A stretch of DNA of 64,000 nucleotides from Pezicula radicicola (Eukaryota > Ascomycota > Leotiomycetes > Helotiales > Dermateaceae), in the NCBI GenBank assembly GCA_003008705.1, contig PDUO01000007.1:30123-94122 (forward strand). Direction: 5' to 3'. Within the stretch, counting starts at the first letter, position 1. Every line of letters starts with the position of its first letter. The notes below the pieces were generated by a model. It had not been told where the DNA came from, made no database searches, and worked only from the letters and a program-made list of their open reading frames with translations. The position numbers and the translations under genes were made by a program. Positions 48,200 through 61,397 of this stretch are shown here, one piece after another.

Positions 48200-48715
48200 T
48201 TTTACTTCTGCAATTAGAAGTGGTGTGGGCTGCTGGTTCAATGGATAGGATTCCCTTTCGGCGTACTATCATCATCCCCTGCCTAATTCTCTCTACCTGA
48301 CGTTCTTGGGATACTTCTGGTTGGTCCTTTTTTCATTTCTTTTTAGAGCCTTTTGAGCTCGCTTAGCTTTTTCCATATCCATATTACTGTAACACCATAC
48401 TACATCTTGCCTAGGCACCTACTTACCACTATCCTTCTTTTGTACTTTTTTCTATGGATATTATTTGCCGTTACTACCTTATCTAATAGAATTGCTAATA
48501 TAGAGGCACCGAGGTCTCTACACGTTAAACCATTATTTACGTGTTGCAAAAGCTAATAGTATCCTGATAGTTTAAAACTTCTTACACGTGTAGCTATTTA
48601 AATCGTGTTGATAGATTAAAAACTACTGTGAAGGGCCACTAAGGCAGGTACTCTTTAACAACTTGATAAACATGTTTATGAGATTTTACTTCTGCGGTTA
48701 GGAGTGGTGTGGGCT
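48200..48715. repeat. Two direct 32-bp copies inside the AT-rich island
   Basis: 48200-48231 and 48684-48715 share TTTTACTTCTGC, then RRTTAGRAG, then TGGTGTGGGCT. The only differences are three A/G transitions. This is consistent with a duplicated element mutated by RIP. Confidence 0.75.
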
Positions 48716-49027
48716 CACTTGCATTGTAGTTACATCTCCTGCTAACTGCGACAACCCTTTTTAACACAGGAAACCCCTAGAAGAGTTATTAGTATTTTCT
48801 ACAGTGTGTTCAACATAAGTACCGAAGAGTTCAACAATATTTTCAATCTTAGTTACTGGCTCAAAATGACTCCATAGAGACCAGCCTCCATGCAATTTGT
48901 TTCTTTTGCGAGAAGTGGGACAATATGCGAGGAACTTTTAGGTCCAGGTATCATAAGTGAGGCTACATTTGACTGTCCGTCTTACTCTCCTCAGAAAAGG
49001 TCCGCCTAGAACCATCAAGCTACGCCG

Positions 49028-49294
49028 GTGTCTATTCATGGGCTTGGTGTAACTTGGTCTGTTAACAATTTCCATGGAAACGACAAATGGAGCTGTTCAA
49101 GGACGGTAAGCATGGAAGCAGCAACTAGGACTGTTACACGTTACACAGCAGGAGAAATCTGTTTTTATCACCTGTTCAACGGCTGTTGTACTCGTTTGGA
49201 TTTCTGCCAATTAGTAAGAGATGGTTGGACTTGTGAGCTGATCATTTCCCGCTGTACGGAAGAACGTCTCACAACAGTAAACATTGGTTGCTGA
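49028..49294 (+). CDS. Doubtful cysteine-rich 88-residue ORF
   Basis: An open frame with eight cysteines spread over its length (for example NGCCTRLDFC and DGWTC) but no signal peptide at this start. It might be an exon of a secreted cysteine-rich protein whose first exon is upstream, or chance. It lies at the edge of the AT-rich island. Confidence 0.2.
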   Translation: MSIHGLGVTWSVNNFHGNDKWSCSRTVSMEAATRTVTRYTAGEICFYHLFNGCCTRLDFCQLVRDGWTCELIISRCTEERLTTVNIGC

Positions 49295-52200
49295 GCAAGG
49301 CTATAGTGAGGCTGACTAGATCAAAACACCTACAGACCGCTGATTAGAAGTTAGAGTAAACAAGGAAAAGAAAGCTTCTGTCGACTCTTCCGCAGTGATT
49401 CACAAACATATCTTGGCTGCCGGCGATTGACGGTGTGGAGTAACTATTCTCTTTGTAGTTAAGGTATCGAGGAAGGGCATCCTTGATATATAGCGGTGTT
49501 GGAAGCTCTATGATCATGGAAGGCTGGAAATGGACGTGGGATGATTGGGCAGAAAGAGGAGAGAGCAGGTGGGGCACAAAATGCTCGCGATGTGCCTGAT
49601 CCTCAGGTGCCCAACGAACGACTTGGACGAAAGGGCTAATCAAGACTAAGAACATTTGACAGCGGCTAGAAACGCCATGGTGAAAGTGAAGCCTCTCCAA
49701 CCACCTTCATGTTCAGCGCAGCCCTGCCCGAAGTACAGCCAGTACCTTTACTGTAGAGTACTGAAACTTGACATCCCTGAGCTTCAGCCTCGCTGGGCAT
49801 GTTCCAGCCTTCCACACTATGGGCGGGCGGTACGAGTAAGGACGAGCAGAGTTTACAAAGGACGGAAGCCTTGCATACAGCAGCAGTGGGAGAACTTGAC
49901 AGGGAGAGAGATACCAAAAATACCAAGAAATACGAAAGAAAAAAAAAACCAAGAAATACAAAAATAAGAAAAGTCATGTGTAACTTCGTAGTGCAACGTC
50001 TGGAATACAGTATCGTACGGATGTATGATCCTTGATCATTAATCCTGAACGGTTAATTCTTTGGCGGCCTTCTGGTGGGGTAATTGCTACACGTATACCC
50101 CGCCGACAAGGCTGATGCTCGTACGAAGCACCTTAGCAGACTTGGACGAGAGTTGTACAGAACCTTCCAACAACGTCATTTACTCCACTCGACCACCACT
50201 CTACCACTCGACGTCTCTACCACAAAAACAGAGCTTCTGCTACCCCAATCAATTGGTGGCGCTTAAATTTACCTACCTTTAAATACCGACGCCGGCAAGC
50301 GTTTGGAGCAGGTGACTACTTACTTGGATAGACCCGGGGTATTGTCGTTTCCAGCGACATGAAGCGAGAGTCGTTCTGTGGGGCGGTGAGGGTCCTTCTG
50401 ACCCCTACTCGTACTAGCCTGGCCAACCACAACCCTTCTGAAGATCTCCGTCGCTCCGAAGTCAAAGTACGTACTTGCTCACAATTAGCCGTATATGAAC
50501 CGTACAAGATGGTCGCCATGCCGTCTTCTTGAAATTGATGGTGTCCAACTTCTCGAAATTCCCCAACCGCAGAATATGAAGCGGCATCGGACGATTCGTA
50601 CACTGGTACAGTAGCAGTCGCGCGCATCAAGCGCAGTCGCAGTAGTTGTTTGAGCGTTTTGGTTGCAGTTACAGTTGGGGTGATGTGCATGCTGCATAGA
50701 GTATGGTGCAGAGTGGAGAAGGGCGCTGCTACCAGTCCTTCCTTACTTAAGTGTGTGTTTGACGATAAGATGCGATGGATTAAGGTTCTCGCTTGGCCGA
50801 ATCACTGTTGCAACTTAGGTTGCGAGAAAGAACGCCGCTCCGCTGTCAAGCCTTCCGTCTTCGTCGTTCGTACATTTACAACCAACCAAGAGACCTCGTT
50901 GCTCAGGTTCCTTAAAAGTGGTGTACGGTACACAATAATGGATGCACAAAGTACTCGCCTGCTTCGTACTACTGCATTGCTCACTCCGCATTCCGAATCT
51001 GAGATGTTCTTCTGTTCTATCTTGTGCCCCTCTGGAAGGGTGGGAGAACCACGTTGGTGGAAAGTGATAGATATCATATGTTACTGCAATGCGCTGATCA
51101 GACGTCGTCTCCCCGACTGCACGAAATGCTGAAACTTTCCTGAGGAATCTGAACTCACAAGTATCAATTGGAATAATGCTGCTTGTACCGCACGTTCGTT
51201 CGCGATAGACCCTTAGCGTAGTAGAGCATATGCAGGATGATCCCAAAATGTCCAACGACCGACACGTTAGCGCAGGCTAGTCATTATGTTCTGCTAATTG
51301 TCGAATAGCGACCTCTGAACGAGGGGTCGCGATGCCGTACTTTCGTCATATTGCTTTTTGTGTCACACCGTGACACCGTTCGCTTTGTGGTAAGTGCGCT
51401 ACTACCGCGCTACAGCAATTCGACAGGTCGAGTCATGCGCGGGATACGGACCCATCTCATCGTTGCACAAACAGAGAAAATAGAAGATATACTTCCAAGT
51501 CGATGTGCTGACTTAGAGCAGACTAAACTATTGTACACTACCACGCCCATCTGATAAGCCGCTGCAAATGGGTGTAGCACCAAGGCCATATGATGGGAGC
51601 CGTGACGAACGGGGAGGCGTACCAAATACACCTGACCCTATGAGGCTGAACCCGTGTCTCGTATCACCCCATCATCAGCTGCCTGGTTGTGTGATCTAGA
51701 TTGTAGAACCGCAGGAGTAAGCAATATGATGGCCAGAAGCAGCCATTCTGAAGTTTGGTGTGGGTGGTTTTGCACGCAGAAAATAGTTGCTGAAGAGTCA
51801 ATACAAAATTCAAATGTCGACGAGGCGGTGTAGGCGTCGAATTGAAGCCTGGGTCACTGTCGCTACCCCAGCATTCCTTCGCGGCGACGAGGTGCAAGTT
51901 GGGCGCTGATTGGTCGTAGCGTTGGTGTTTGAATCTTCAGCTGCTAGTGTGTGCATTCCTTCGACCCCTCCACCTTTTTCGAAAGAATCGAGGTGCGATT
52001 TGAGGTTGGTTAGCTGGTATTGGTCGGCCCAGTCGTCGGCTGAGGGTCTCTCTTCTTTGGTGGGGTTCGCTGCATGGACCATGCGATAATCTCGAAGGGT
52101 GAACCTTTTTCGTCCAACTGTTTGAAGGCATTGGTAATTTTTGGCATAGCTTCGAGAAGGACTGGCGGCTCGCACTGGCATGACGGGCAGCGGTGAGCCT

Positions 52201-53221
52201 CGCAGGAAGAAGGAAAACTCACTGGTTGGGTGCAGAAGGACGGTAGCAGTAGTAGCAGCAGATGGAGATGGAGATGTTGATGAATTGCAAAATTGCAAAA
52301 TTACCAAATTTGTACCGTATGGATCGAGTCAGACCATTCTGGTAGATCATGGAAATTTGTTGACGATTATCATACGCGGGCTCTTGGGAAGATGCAACGA
52401 TGGAGCGCTGCAGCAGAGAGGACCCTCAAAAAATGGCATCCTGGTTAGGTTAAGGAAGGCCGCTGAGGGCCGTGCGTATTCATCAGTTAGCGAGATTGCC
52501 GTCGCGATGGCATCAACAAGAACAAAACTTTACTCCCACCCCGTCCTTGCCTGCTTGTTTCCTCTCTTGAGAATAATCATCGCCAAGTGCAGCTTCTGCT
52601 TCTTGCCGCACGCTTCTCTTCTGCATCACGGCCTCGTACATCCATCATGACATGATCTTCCACGGCCGTACTGTACTTCAACATTGCATCGAGTCTAGCA
52701 CTGTAGCGAGCGACTGTTCTCTCCCTGCTCGTCCCGCTATTATATGCACGAACGCCTTCTGCGAGAACCAACCCCACCCACTATTGGTCACGAACGTCTC
52801 AAGTCGGCGGCAGAACTTTTCACGGTACCACGAGAAGATATAGAAAGTGCATCGCGCGCCAGTTTCCTCGTGGAGCCCTCTGTGTGTGTGAGAGGATACC
52901 TTGAGGAGCACTTTCTCGCTCCGGGTGCTCGTGAGCACAACAACCCCCTCAGAGGTACGAGACATGATTTACCTCTAACCCCCTACTCTGCTTGCGAGTT
53001 TTATATTCATTCCCTCTGCGATGAGCCCCTCGCGTTATTTACGGAGCGCCGTCTCGGAATGAGTATTTGGCTGACAGCGTTGCGCAACAGCAGTTCCCCG
53101 TCTCCCAACGTGTGTGGTATTACGCAGTTGCACGAGGCAGCGACGAGGCCTGCCCTTCCACGAGTTTCTTTATCCCCGCAGATAGTCTCCTAATTTCCCC
53201 TACAACCCATATGCATCCTCA
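49295..53221. other. Gene-poor stretch
   Basis: Nearly 4 kb of ordinary base composition without a supportable gene. Overlapping ORFs on both strands at 49656-51260 have no domains. The minus-strand frames at 51810-52307 show some coding-like sequence, but I could not build a spliced gene from them. The last few hundred bases are the promoter of the LRR gene. Confidence 0.45.
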
Positions 53222-55839
53222 ATGATGGATACTGAGGATGGGCAGTTCTTTATAAAGGTATGCGTGCAATCCGGCTTCTTAAGCCCCTGAGAATCGCTGC
53301 TAATTGTTCCCGTCTTCCGCAGAACTTGGCTCACTTTGTGCGAACTCACGAGAAGGCACTGGCAAATGCACTTCAATTACGACGACAAAAGAATTCTAAT
53401 AATGGCTCCAAAAGTGAGGGAACAGTCGGAGGATCTGCAAACCCTTTGTCTCCAACCATCACCAACCAGCCCTCATCTGCATCGTCTTCCACAACGTCGA
53501 GCACCCTCGCTGCCGCCCTCTCCCTCCCATACCTAAGCTTCGCCTCCCATAATATCAAACCTGCCAAACTCGCTCTCACACCCCATCATCTCTTCTATCT
53601 CCTCTCCCGTTTTGAAGACCTGAGCATCCCCGTTGGTCCTATGAATGTGCGGATAGAAAATCTTCATGAAACATCGTCTTCCAACTATGTCTCTTTTCTG
53701 AGTCAATCCCAACGGCCTAAAGGTCGTGGCTCTGACCATGGATCTATCCACTCCGTCTCCAGTGTTCGCAGTGTTATGTCAGGTATGTCTTCGCTGTGGT
53801 CGAACTTCGGACTGGGTTCCGGAGGATCTGCTGCAAAGACCGAGAAACAGAAAGCAGCACTCGAGGCAGACTTGAAATATCTATATTCTGCATTCACCAA
53901 GATTCCCTGTCTAAGACTGGCGCCCGACCGTCGTGCACGCCTAATTGAAGGTTACGAAGAGTTCCCATTTGACACGGCAGTGCCCCTAATTGCTTTCAAG
54001 AACATAAGTGCGCTGGAAATCAGTGATATCGATATTCGACAGTTTTTCGGTTGGGATCGGCTTGCAGAGCAACTGAGATCCTTGACAGTGAAGCGTGCAG
54101 GAGTTGACGACCCGGCAGACCTGTTGATCAATATTGTCCTCGATGACATGGACAAAAGGAGACGGAGATCCTCGAAGGCACAAATGTCACCGACAACTAC
54201 TTGGGCTCCATCTTCAAGCCCCAAACGGAGTCCAACAATGCCACATGCCCAGCTGGTCACATCCTCTTCAGATCCCGGATCTCCTAGTTCTCCAGAACAA
54301 CGAACACACAGCGACGACGATGAAGCGCGACGTCCTTCATTGGCACGGTCTGGTTCCGACCTTGCGAGATCTCCTACTAAGGGAAGACCAAGGAGCAATT
54401 CACCTGTCCGACCAACCAGCTCTCGAACTGGTTCCGCTCATGGACACTTGAGGGGCTCTTACAAAGTCAAGCGATCTGGATCGGGTAGTTCTCAATCAAG
54501 CTTGTCGGACGGCTGGAACAATGCCCGCGGTAGCTCATCAAATCTTCTGTCCATGGGGATATTGCCTTCATCTAAGTGGAGATTTCTTAAGCACCTCAGT
54601 ATTGCTGACAATGGCCTTACCTCTATATCTGCCGCAAGTCTGGCTCCACTAGCCAACACTCTCCACTCTCTTGATTTATCATCGAACCTCTTCGCTCAGA
54701 TCCCCGACTGCCTAGCATCACTTACGGCGTTAAGGGCTCTCAATCTCTCGAATTGCATGATCGATTCCCTGCATTCTCTCACACGCAACCCGCTACCGGC
54801 AATTACGGCGCTGAATCTGAGGTCCAACCGACTGATTTCGATAGCGGGTGTCGAGAGACTTTACCCATTGGAACGACTTGATTTGAGAGACAACAAAATC
54901 ATGGATCCCACGGAATTTGCGAGATTAACCGGGATTCCCGATATTCGAGAGATATGGATAACAGGGAATCCTTTGTGCAAGACGCACAGCAACCATAGAG
55001 TGACCATTTTCAACCTCTTCCGGAAAACGCCTGGTTATACCGAGGATATCTTGATTGACACATATGGCCCAGGTTATACTGAGAGGAGGGTATTGGTTGA
55101 CCGAGTTGCCGAGAGGCCCAACGTCCCTGTAGTCAAACCACCGCCTCCGGATTATGGCTTACCTGCTGTCGATGTAAACAAACCAATCATCGAGTACACA
55201 GCTCCACGCGATACGGCCGTCTTGCGAAAGGAGCGACCAGTTCCCACTGCTACCATGAGTGAAATACACAGAAGCTCTTCTGGGCGAAGGAAACGCACAT
55301 CTAAGCGGAGAATAGTGGATCTCTCAAGTACAGATAATTCACCAAGCAAACCCAAGCCAGCTGTAAGATTCTCTACGGAAGAAGCCAGAGTAGCAGCAGC
55401 AGGGTCAGATAGCGGATACGGCATCAGTCCGGACCCGTCACCTTGTACAATCCCCTCTTATGTTCATTCCGAACCACCACGACAGACACAAAGCACAAAT
55501 GATATACCCCGTATCGACACTTCTGTTGTACCACGTCTTCCGCCCATCGAGGCAGTTTCGAACTATGAACCGCAAGTCGCCAAAGCTCCGTCTAAGGATT
55601 CCCAAGACTGGAATATCAGCGGCGAGATATATAGGAAGAAAATCGAGGCATTGCGGAACGAGGTTGGCAATGGTTGGCTTAGTGTTTTGAGTGAGGAAAA
55701 CTGGGATTCCCAAAAGAATGGAAATACCCAAGGGTACCCAGTGCCGGATTTCAGTCCGGCAAGTACCATACGGCCTAGTCCTACGACACCGAGGGCGAAT
55801 AGTCAACCGACTATACATAGTGGGAGGACATTAGGATGA
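53222..55839 (+). CDS. Leucine-rich-repeat protein
   Basis: Exons 53222-53257 and 53323-55839 give 850 residues. The first exon encodes MMDTEDGQFFIK and joins to NLAHFVRTHEKALANALQL through a 65-nt intron (GTATGC donor, GCTAAT branch, CAG acceptor). A second Met codon at 53225 is an alternative start. A Ser/Arg-rich basic linker spans about 290-425. At least five LRRs follow at about 430-560, including LKHLSIADNGLTSISAASL, LHSLDLSSNLFAQIPDCL, LNLRSNRLISIAGVERL and LERLDLRDNKIMD. An LRR-capping segment (WITGNPLCKTHSNHRV) comes next. A long disordered tail ends the protein. The arrangement resembles nischarin-like fungal proteins; partner and role are unknown. Confidence 0.88.
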
Positions 55840-56847
55840 ATGGATATCTGCGAGCAGAACCGTCCTATCATCGGAAGTGGTGGAAGAAGCCGCTCCAAGA
55901 CATCATGAGAATGTACTTGGTGATTGCTAGTGTCCCAAGGAAGGGAGTTTTTTGATACCCTCATCTACTCTTCAAAAGGTGTGCTGTCTGTTTCGATTAT
56001 GGAGACACTCTATTCAGTTTCGGCATTGCGGTTCGCATTTGCTCTTTTTTTTCCTGCATCTGGTTTAGCATAGCGTGGGGGTCTGCTTTTTTGCCTTTAT
56101 TTCAATTCGTTTCAAAATTGTTCTCTTTATGAACATGTCTCGGTAGATGGTTGGGCATCTGAGGTGTCACATTCTTTCTTTGTAAAATATGGGTTACAAA
56201 GGTGGTCGCCATGGTGGAGGATGGTTTCTTTCGCCTATTCTCTTTTAGGGTATTCACGGAGCGCGGCGTTCTGGCATTTTGTATTTTTTTTTTTGCATCG
56301 CGCGGATATCATGGAATGAAATGCGAGCGAGTCGAGTAGGGATAAATGGAAGAAGGACAGATGGGATTTGGCAAAGTGCGCTGCGAATAATGAAATGAAA
56401 GGAACGCCAGGAAATCTTTCACCTCCTACACCGTTTGACACCTGTGCTTGCTGTGCCTCTCTTTCGCCTTGTACTCGATTCTATGTGCAAAAAACAGAAT
56501 AGGGAATCTCGCAAAACTATTGACTTGAAAAATTAGCTGTGCTGTAAAGATGTTTTGTAGATACTAGTGTCCGTACTTCGTAGTTGTGCAATTTAAGGGG
56601 GGACTATCCGAATACGAGAGCTCCAAACCAACGCAGGGTCTTCCCGATTAGCGAGATCTGGTTAGATTAACGACCTAAATTAATTCTGATCCACTCGAGC
56701 TTTCAAGGGTTCATTGACATCATGATCTAGCCCTGGACTTGAAGCTCGACAAGAGGCATTTCTGTTGCATAGGATTTCCAAAGTCGTTTTGTATCGACCT
56801 CAAATATTCATTATCAGAACTGGAGGCTACATGTCCAAGAAATCAAA
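55840..56847. other. Intergenic region
   Basis: 3' flank of the LRR gene, with T-runs near 56046 and 56284. No gene seen. Confidence 0.5.
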
Positions 56848-58780
56848 ATGCTGCAACAACCTAGGGTGACTTAGTGGTTTCGAACCGACTTACGCCTACA
56901 CGATTCACCTGCTTTCAAGGCGGCTTTAGATCTCAGTCCTGAGGCTTTCTGGCCAATATGGACTTGTGACCCCCCATTATGTTTACAGAGCCAGAGTTGG
57001 GCCAAATAGATGGCAATTCCTGTATGTTTCTGCACTTTCGGGAAAGTCCTACTAAGCTCACGTCAGACTTACACTTTTTTGCAGACTTAATTGCCAGAAT
57101 GATCTCTCGAAATCTATCACTAAGCTCAACAACAAATCAAAACTGTTTCTTATACGAGAGGCTCCACAGACATTATTTCCAAAATTATTCAAAGCATGGA
57201 AGATCACGCATCTTGTTTTTGAAAAGGACACTGATGCTTATGCTCGGGATCGAGATGCCGTGGTCATGAAATCTGCGAAGGAAGCTGGGGTAGAGGTTAT
57301 TATTCGCTCTGGTCGGACCCTGTGGGATAGTGATAGGCTAGTTCAGAAGAACCATGGCAAGCCAACGATGAGCATTAGTCAAGTCCAAGCAGCAGGTCCA
57401 AAAATAGGGCCAATACCACGACCTATTCCAGCACCCAGGTCTATACCAGATCCTGGAGAAACTCATCTTGAATTCCGACAAGAGCCTCCTGATTATAATC
57501 TAGATCTCAACAGCGAGGCTTGAGAACACGCCGATAAAGCTTATGAGAACCTTTCAGGTCCAAATGGAGACTTTGCAGTGCCCACAATGGAAGACCTAGG
57601 TTTCACAGCAACAAGTCGACATAGAGGTTGGGGGGGGGGAACAATTGCTCTAGAGATGCTTGGGAAGATCATCGCGGACAAAAAATACACTGAAACTTCC
57701 GAAAAGTCCTCGACAGCCCCAACAGTATTTGAGCCGCAAGGTACAACTCTCTTATCCCCACACTTACACTTTGGCAGTCTAAGCGTACGAGAATTCTACT
57801 GGCGTGTCCAAGACGTAGTTGACTCGTCCTCTGGAAAGACTTCACAGCCTCCAGTTTCCCTCACTAGACAGCTGCTCTTTCGGGATACGTACTTCGGGGC
57901 CCAGGCCGCAATTGGCCATGCTTTTAGCCAGACGATGTATAATTCTCACCGTCGGTTTATCCCATGGCATCTCCCCTCAAAGGTAGATCATGAGACGAAG
58001 TTAGGGAACCAAGAGTACCACGTCGATTCCCAGGAGGCTGAAGAGTGGTTCCAGAGGTGGAAATGGGGAAGGACTGGTTTCCGTGGATCGATGCCCTGAT
58101 GCGGCAATTGAGACAGGAGGTTTGGATTCATCATCTTGGAAGACATGCCGTAGCCTGTTTTCTAACGCTAGGAGGCCGTTACATAAGCTGGAGCGAGGAG
58201 CTGAAGTCTTCGAAGAAAGGTTAATCGACCACGAAACCGCTTGTAACGCAGGTAATTGGCAATGGTTATCCTGCACTGCCTTCTTCGCTCAATTCTTCCG
58301 CTGTTATTCCCCAATTGCTTTCCCCCAGAAATGGGATAAGGAAGGAGACTTTGTTAGGAGATATGTTCCTGAGTTGGAGAATTTGGATAAGAAGTTTATG
58401 GCGTTAGGATTCACGGTGATGGGAAAGAGGATATGGTGGGTGTGTATCCAAAACGTATGTTTGATTTTGGAAAGAGAAGGACTATCTGTTTAGATGGTAT
58501 GAAGAAGGCGTTTAGGGTTAGGGTTGATCCGAGGGGTATTGATAGGACATGGAGAAAACTGTTTGATGGTGATGCGGAAGGGCCGATAGAAGGATCTGGT
58601 TTTAAAGATGCAATGATGGATCAAAGAGATGATCAGAAAGTAAAGTGTGGTACGGAAGGTGGTGATGATGGTGGAGGAGCAAAGGAGAAGGGAGGTGAGT
58701 TTAAAGGAGGTGACAGGAACAAACCGAAGGAAAGGAAGCTAAGAGAAAGGGTGTTCAAGGAACTCTGGATGGCCTTGTAA
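56848..58780 (+). pseudogene. Broken (6-4)-type photolyase/cryptochrome
   Basis: Family blocks appear in order: WFRTDLRLHDSPAFKAALDL, FWPIW...[118 protein letters not shown] and MFDF near the end. One 63-nt intron (57022-57084) remains recognisable. Damage seen: in-frame TAG at 56872-56874 just before WFRT, an extra C in the C6 run 56970-56975, in-frame TGA at 57521-57523, a missing base near 58078, another near 58190, and loss of sequence around 58400-58440. The gene cannot encode a working flavoprotein as written. Relatives repair UV (6-4) photoproducts or sense blue light. Confidence 0.88.
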
Positions 58781-59510
58781 AGAGACAGAAGAAATGAAAC
58801 TTGCGGTCCTTAGTTAGAGTAACTAAATTAATCCCGGTATTTGATTTAAATCATGCTAAATATACAAAGAAAGCTGTAGCTATTATCTGCAATGAGACAT
58901 GCCGAGCAGATCTGGTGCAACTATGCAACCACAGAATTGCTCAATTTCAAATTTCAAAAAACCTCCAACTTAGAGGCGTGATAATTGGATGCCCCTGAAA
59001 ATGGCATGTGCCTTGCTTGCTGCTGTGCTGTGATAAATTACCAGTCAAAGGTAGGTAAATATACTTATAACCAAGGTAGTAAACCCAAGCATAAGAGAGA
59101 AGAACAAAGGTCAATATAAGCAAGATGGGAATCTCCGTGCAGCTATCCGCGCCTCTTTATCCTGTTAATGGTGGTGAGGTGCACCTCCAAATATTCTTCA
59201 GTAACTGACTTAGTTCGAGTAACTCAAGGATAGCACTGCATATCCGGGATCCTAAGGGTGGGGAAGTAAAAACCTCCCATCAAGCACAAAAATATGTTAA
59301 CTTTATTCCGATGTCAAGCATCACTACCCCGAGGCAAACATCACGAGATAAGTTGTAATAAGTCACAGTCAATGCTTGGAATCATTTGACACCCATAGTA
59401 ATAGACGCCACCCAGAACCCAGAACCCCAGAACCCCAGAAGATGCGCACATCTATCCCAAAGCCCCCTTTCCTCTAACGCCCAAGTCGTACAGACTCACA
59501 AGTGCTTCGT
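58781..59510. other. Intergenic region
   Basis: 3' flanks of the photolyase pseudogene and the MRL1-like gene. A CCCAGAACCCCAGAA repeat lies near 59410-59440. No gene seen. Confidence 0.5.
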
Positions 59511-60865
59511 CTAGTCATCCCATTCCTCATCCAGCTGATCAATCAAGCGATTCTCGTCATCTGCCGTCCTGCCTCTTCCCCGGGAATGGTCGTTCCCGTT
59601 AGCTGAGATGGATAGCGCACTGTAACCACGTTTTCGTGGGATGATGCTGGAGCAGGATGATGTGGCGATGATGAACATATCCTAAGGGCCATTGTCAGCA
59701 TAAATGGTCTCGCGTAAATAAAGAGACAGATTGGGATCAGCATTTCCTATGCTATGCTAAAATTTACAATCAAAGTTCATACAAGGTAGGTAGAAAATGG
59801 TTCTTCTTATGGAGGAAAGGAAGTTCCGTAAGACGATCTGGCTGATCTTGATTTGGATCTTGATCGTGGCCGTTGCTGGATCGTCGGTAGGAGACCGTCT
59901 CTCACTGATTTGACCCGCGGGAAAATTCTTTGCTTCTGCCTACGGAAACAACACTGCCCGCTCACCTTTAAGAAGTTTCCAATGCCCGCCCACATGCTGT
60001 AGTTTGGCAATTGCCTCCATCCTCGCGCATGTGCCACGTTTCGTTGATAGAAAATACCTCCAAGGAAGTAAACCATAATGGCGATGACCCCTATGATCGT
60101 AAAGACTGCTCCTGGTCCAACTCCTTGTTTTGTGGGCTCTGATCCACCACAGGCGTGTGAAGAGCGGATTTCGAAGAAGTATGCGCATTCGTCTGGATCA
60201 GTACCGATGAATGAGGGAGGTGCTTGTACCGCAACCGGATCCCTTTCACAGTGGAATGAGATCAAGGTTGACTTGTGACGGGTAACTTCTTCGTATTTGT
60301 CATCATCATCACCGTCGTCGCCAATTATTCCATTTGAATCTATAATTCCCCTCTTGCGCTTCTCAGTGCCACAAGGCGAGCCATTCGTGTATTGGAGAAC
60401 CAATCTCTTGCCACGGATCGTTAGGTTTGATGACTCTTGCCTGAATGGAGAATATCAGCACCGCTACGAGCTCGGAGTTTCACGTTTTACTGACCCAATG
60501 GAGTAGATTTTCCCACTCTTCTCATAGTATGCGCTCACATTCCCCCATCTCTTCTCGTCTGATATGCCAACAACATCCTTCACTCCTTCAACAACCGGCG
60601 AACAGAAGTTCATCGTAAAATTCAGATTGTAATCGTATCCCTTTGAGTGCCAGCTCTCAGTCTTTGCTCCTTTAGGAGCCTTCTTCCCATCTACCTCCGC
60701 CGGTACACCTGAGAGAGCTCTCAGGTCGTAGAAAGAACCACTCGAAGAGGTAATAGTACATGGTTCCGTGGGCTTCTTAGCTTTGTCGTCCGAGGCAGCT
60801 GCAGCCACTCCGCTTTGAAGCGCAAGTGCAATCAGTACAGCGCCTGGTATCGATAAAAGGAGCAT
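59511..60865 (-). CDS. MRL1-like vacuolar sorting receptor (mannose-6-phosphate receptor homology domain)
   Basis: Exons 60495-60865, 59966-60440 and 59511-59681 give 338 residues. An N-terminal signal peptide (LLLSIPGAVLIALALQSGVA) opens the protein. The lumenal MRH-like domain follows, with PCTITSSSGSFYDLRAL, LNFTMNFCSPV and paired cysteines to SSHACG. A single transmembrane helix lies at about 234-254 (GAVFTIIGVIAIMVYFLGGIF). The last exon gives a cytosolic tail ending LIDQLDEEWDD, an acidic sorting-type motif. Its 284-nt intron is long, but reading past the GTGAGC donor leads to an unrelated basic end. Yeast Mrl1 delivers hydrolases from Golgi to vacuole (family knowledge). Confidence 0.85.
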
Positions 60866-61397
60866 GCTGGAAAATAGAGCGATGTATTGATACAAGAGTT
60901 GAGAAAGCGCCTCGCAGGCGTAATGAAATAAGAAAGGCAAGTCGCTCTGGGCAGCTTTGGGTGAATACAATTGAGATGTGTACAACTTGAAGGCTGGCGT
61001 CGCGCCTTGGCATTGGGCGACCTCGGCAGCATCAATGTTTTTCCCGGTCGCAAATAAAGTGCTTGCGTTGACCTCACTAACTTACATACTTACAAAAGTA
61101 TTTAAAGCATTTTCTTCGTATCAAGGTCCAGAGAGCTGAGTATTGCTAAGTTCAATATGCTTGCTTATATGGGAATACCATGCTAACTATCTACATTCCA
61201 CAAGCTACCGCCATTACTTAACCTGTTCAAACTGTCTTTTGATTATCTAGGCTGAGGTAACCCGCCGGGAAGGCCAGCCTTAGATATTCCCAAGGACCGA
61301 AACACCCAGAGGGGCAAAAAAAGAAAAACACTTCAGTGAAGTGCAATAACTAGGAGAATACTGCTATACTGCTCAAGGTCCTGCCAAAGTTGAACAT
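60866..61397. other. Intergenic region
   Basis: Promoter of the MRL1-like gene and 3' flank of the secreted-protein gene. Nothing else seen. Confidence 0.5.

Larger units (their letters stand above)
44520..48870. repeat. Large AT-rich, RIP-like island
   Basis: Over four kilobases almost free of ORFs above 60 codons, TA-rich, with pieces related to the 5' island (TTTTAGCGACTACTAA near 46513-46528). Two 32-bp copies at 48200-48231 and 48684-48715 differ only by three G/A transitions, as RIP would leave. I infer stacked remnants of transposons; no reverse transcriptase or transposase motif remains legible. Confidence 0.65.

Noticed and set aside
48228..48275. GGTTCAATGGATAGGATTCC resembles the 5' half of a tRNA-Arg.
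   Set aside because: No matching anticodon stem, T arm or 3' acceptor follows before the next T-run, and it lies in a RIP-degraded island.
51810..52307. Minus-strand ORFs with coding-like strings.
   Set aside because: Three overlapping frames, no consistent exon chain and no recognised family; left unannotated.
56865..56900. AGTGGTTTCGAACC looked like fused tRNA box A and B motifs.
   Set aside because: It encodes WFRT of the photolyase pseudogene and has no tRNA fold.
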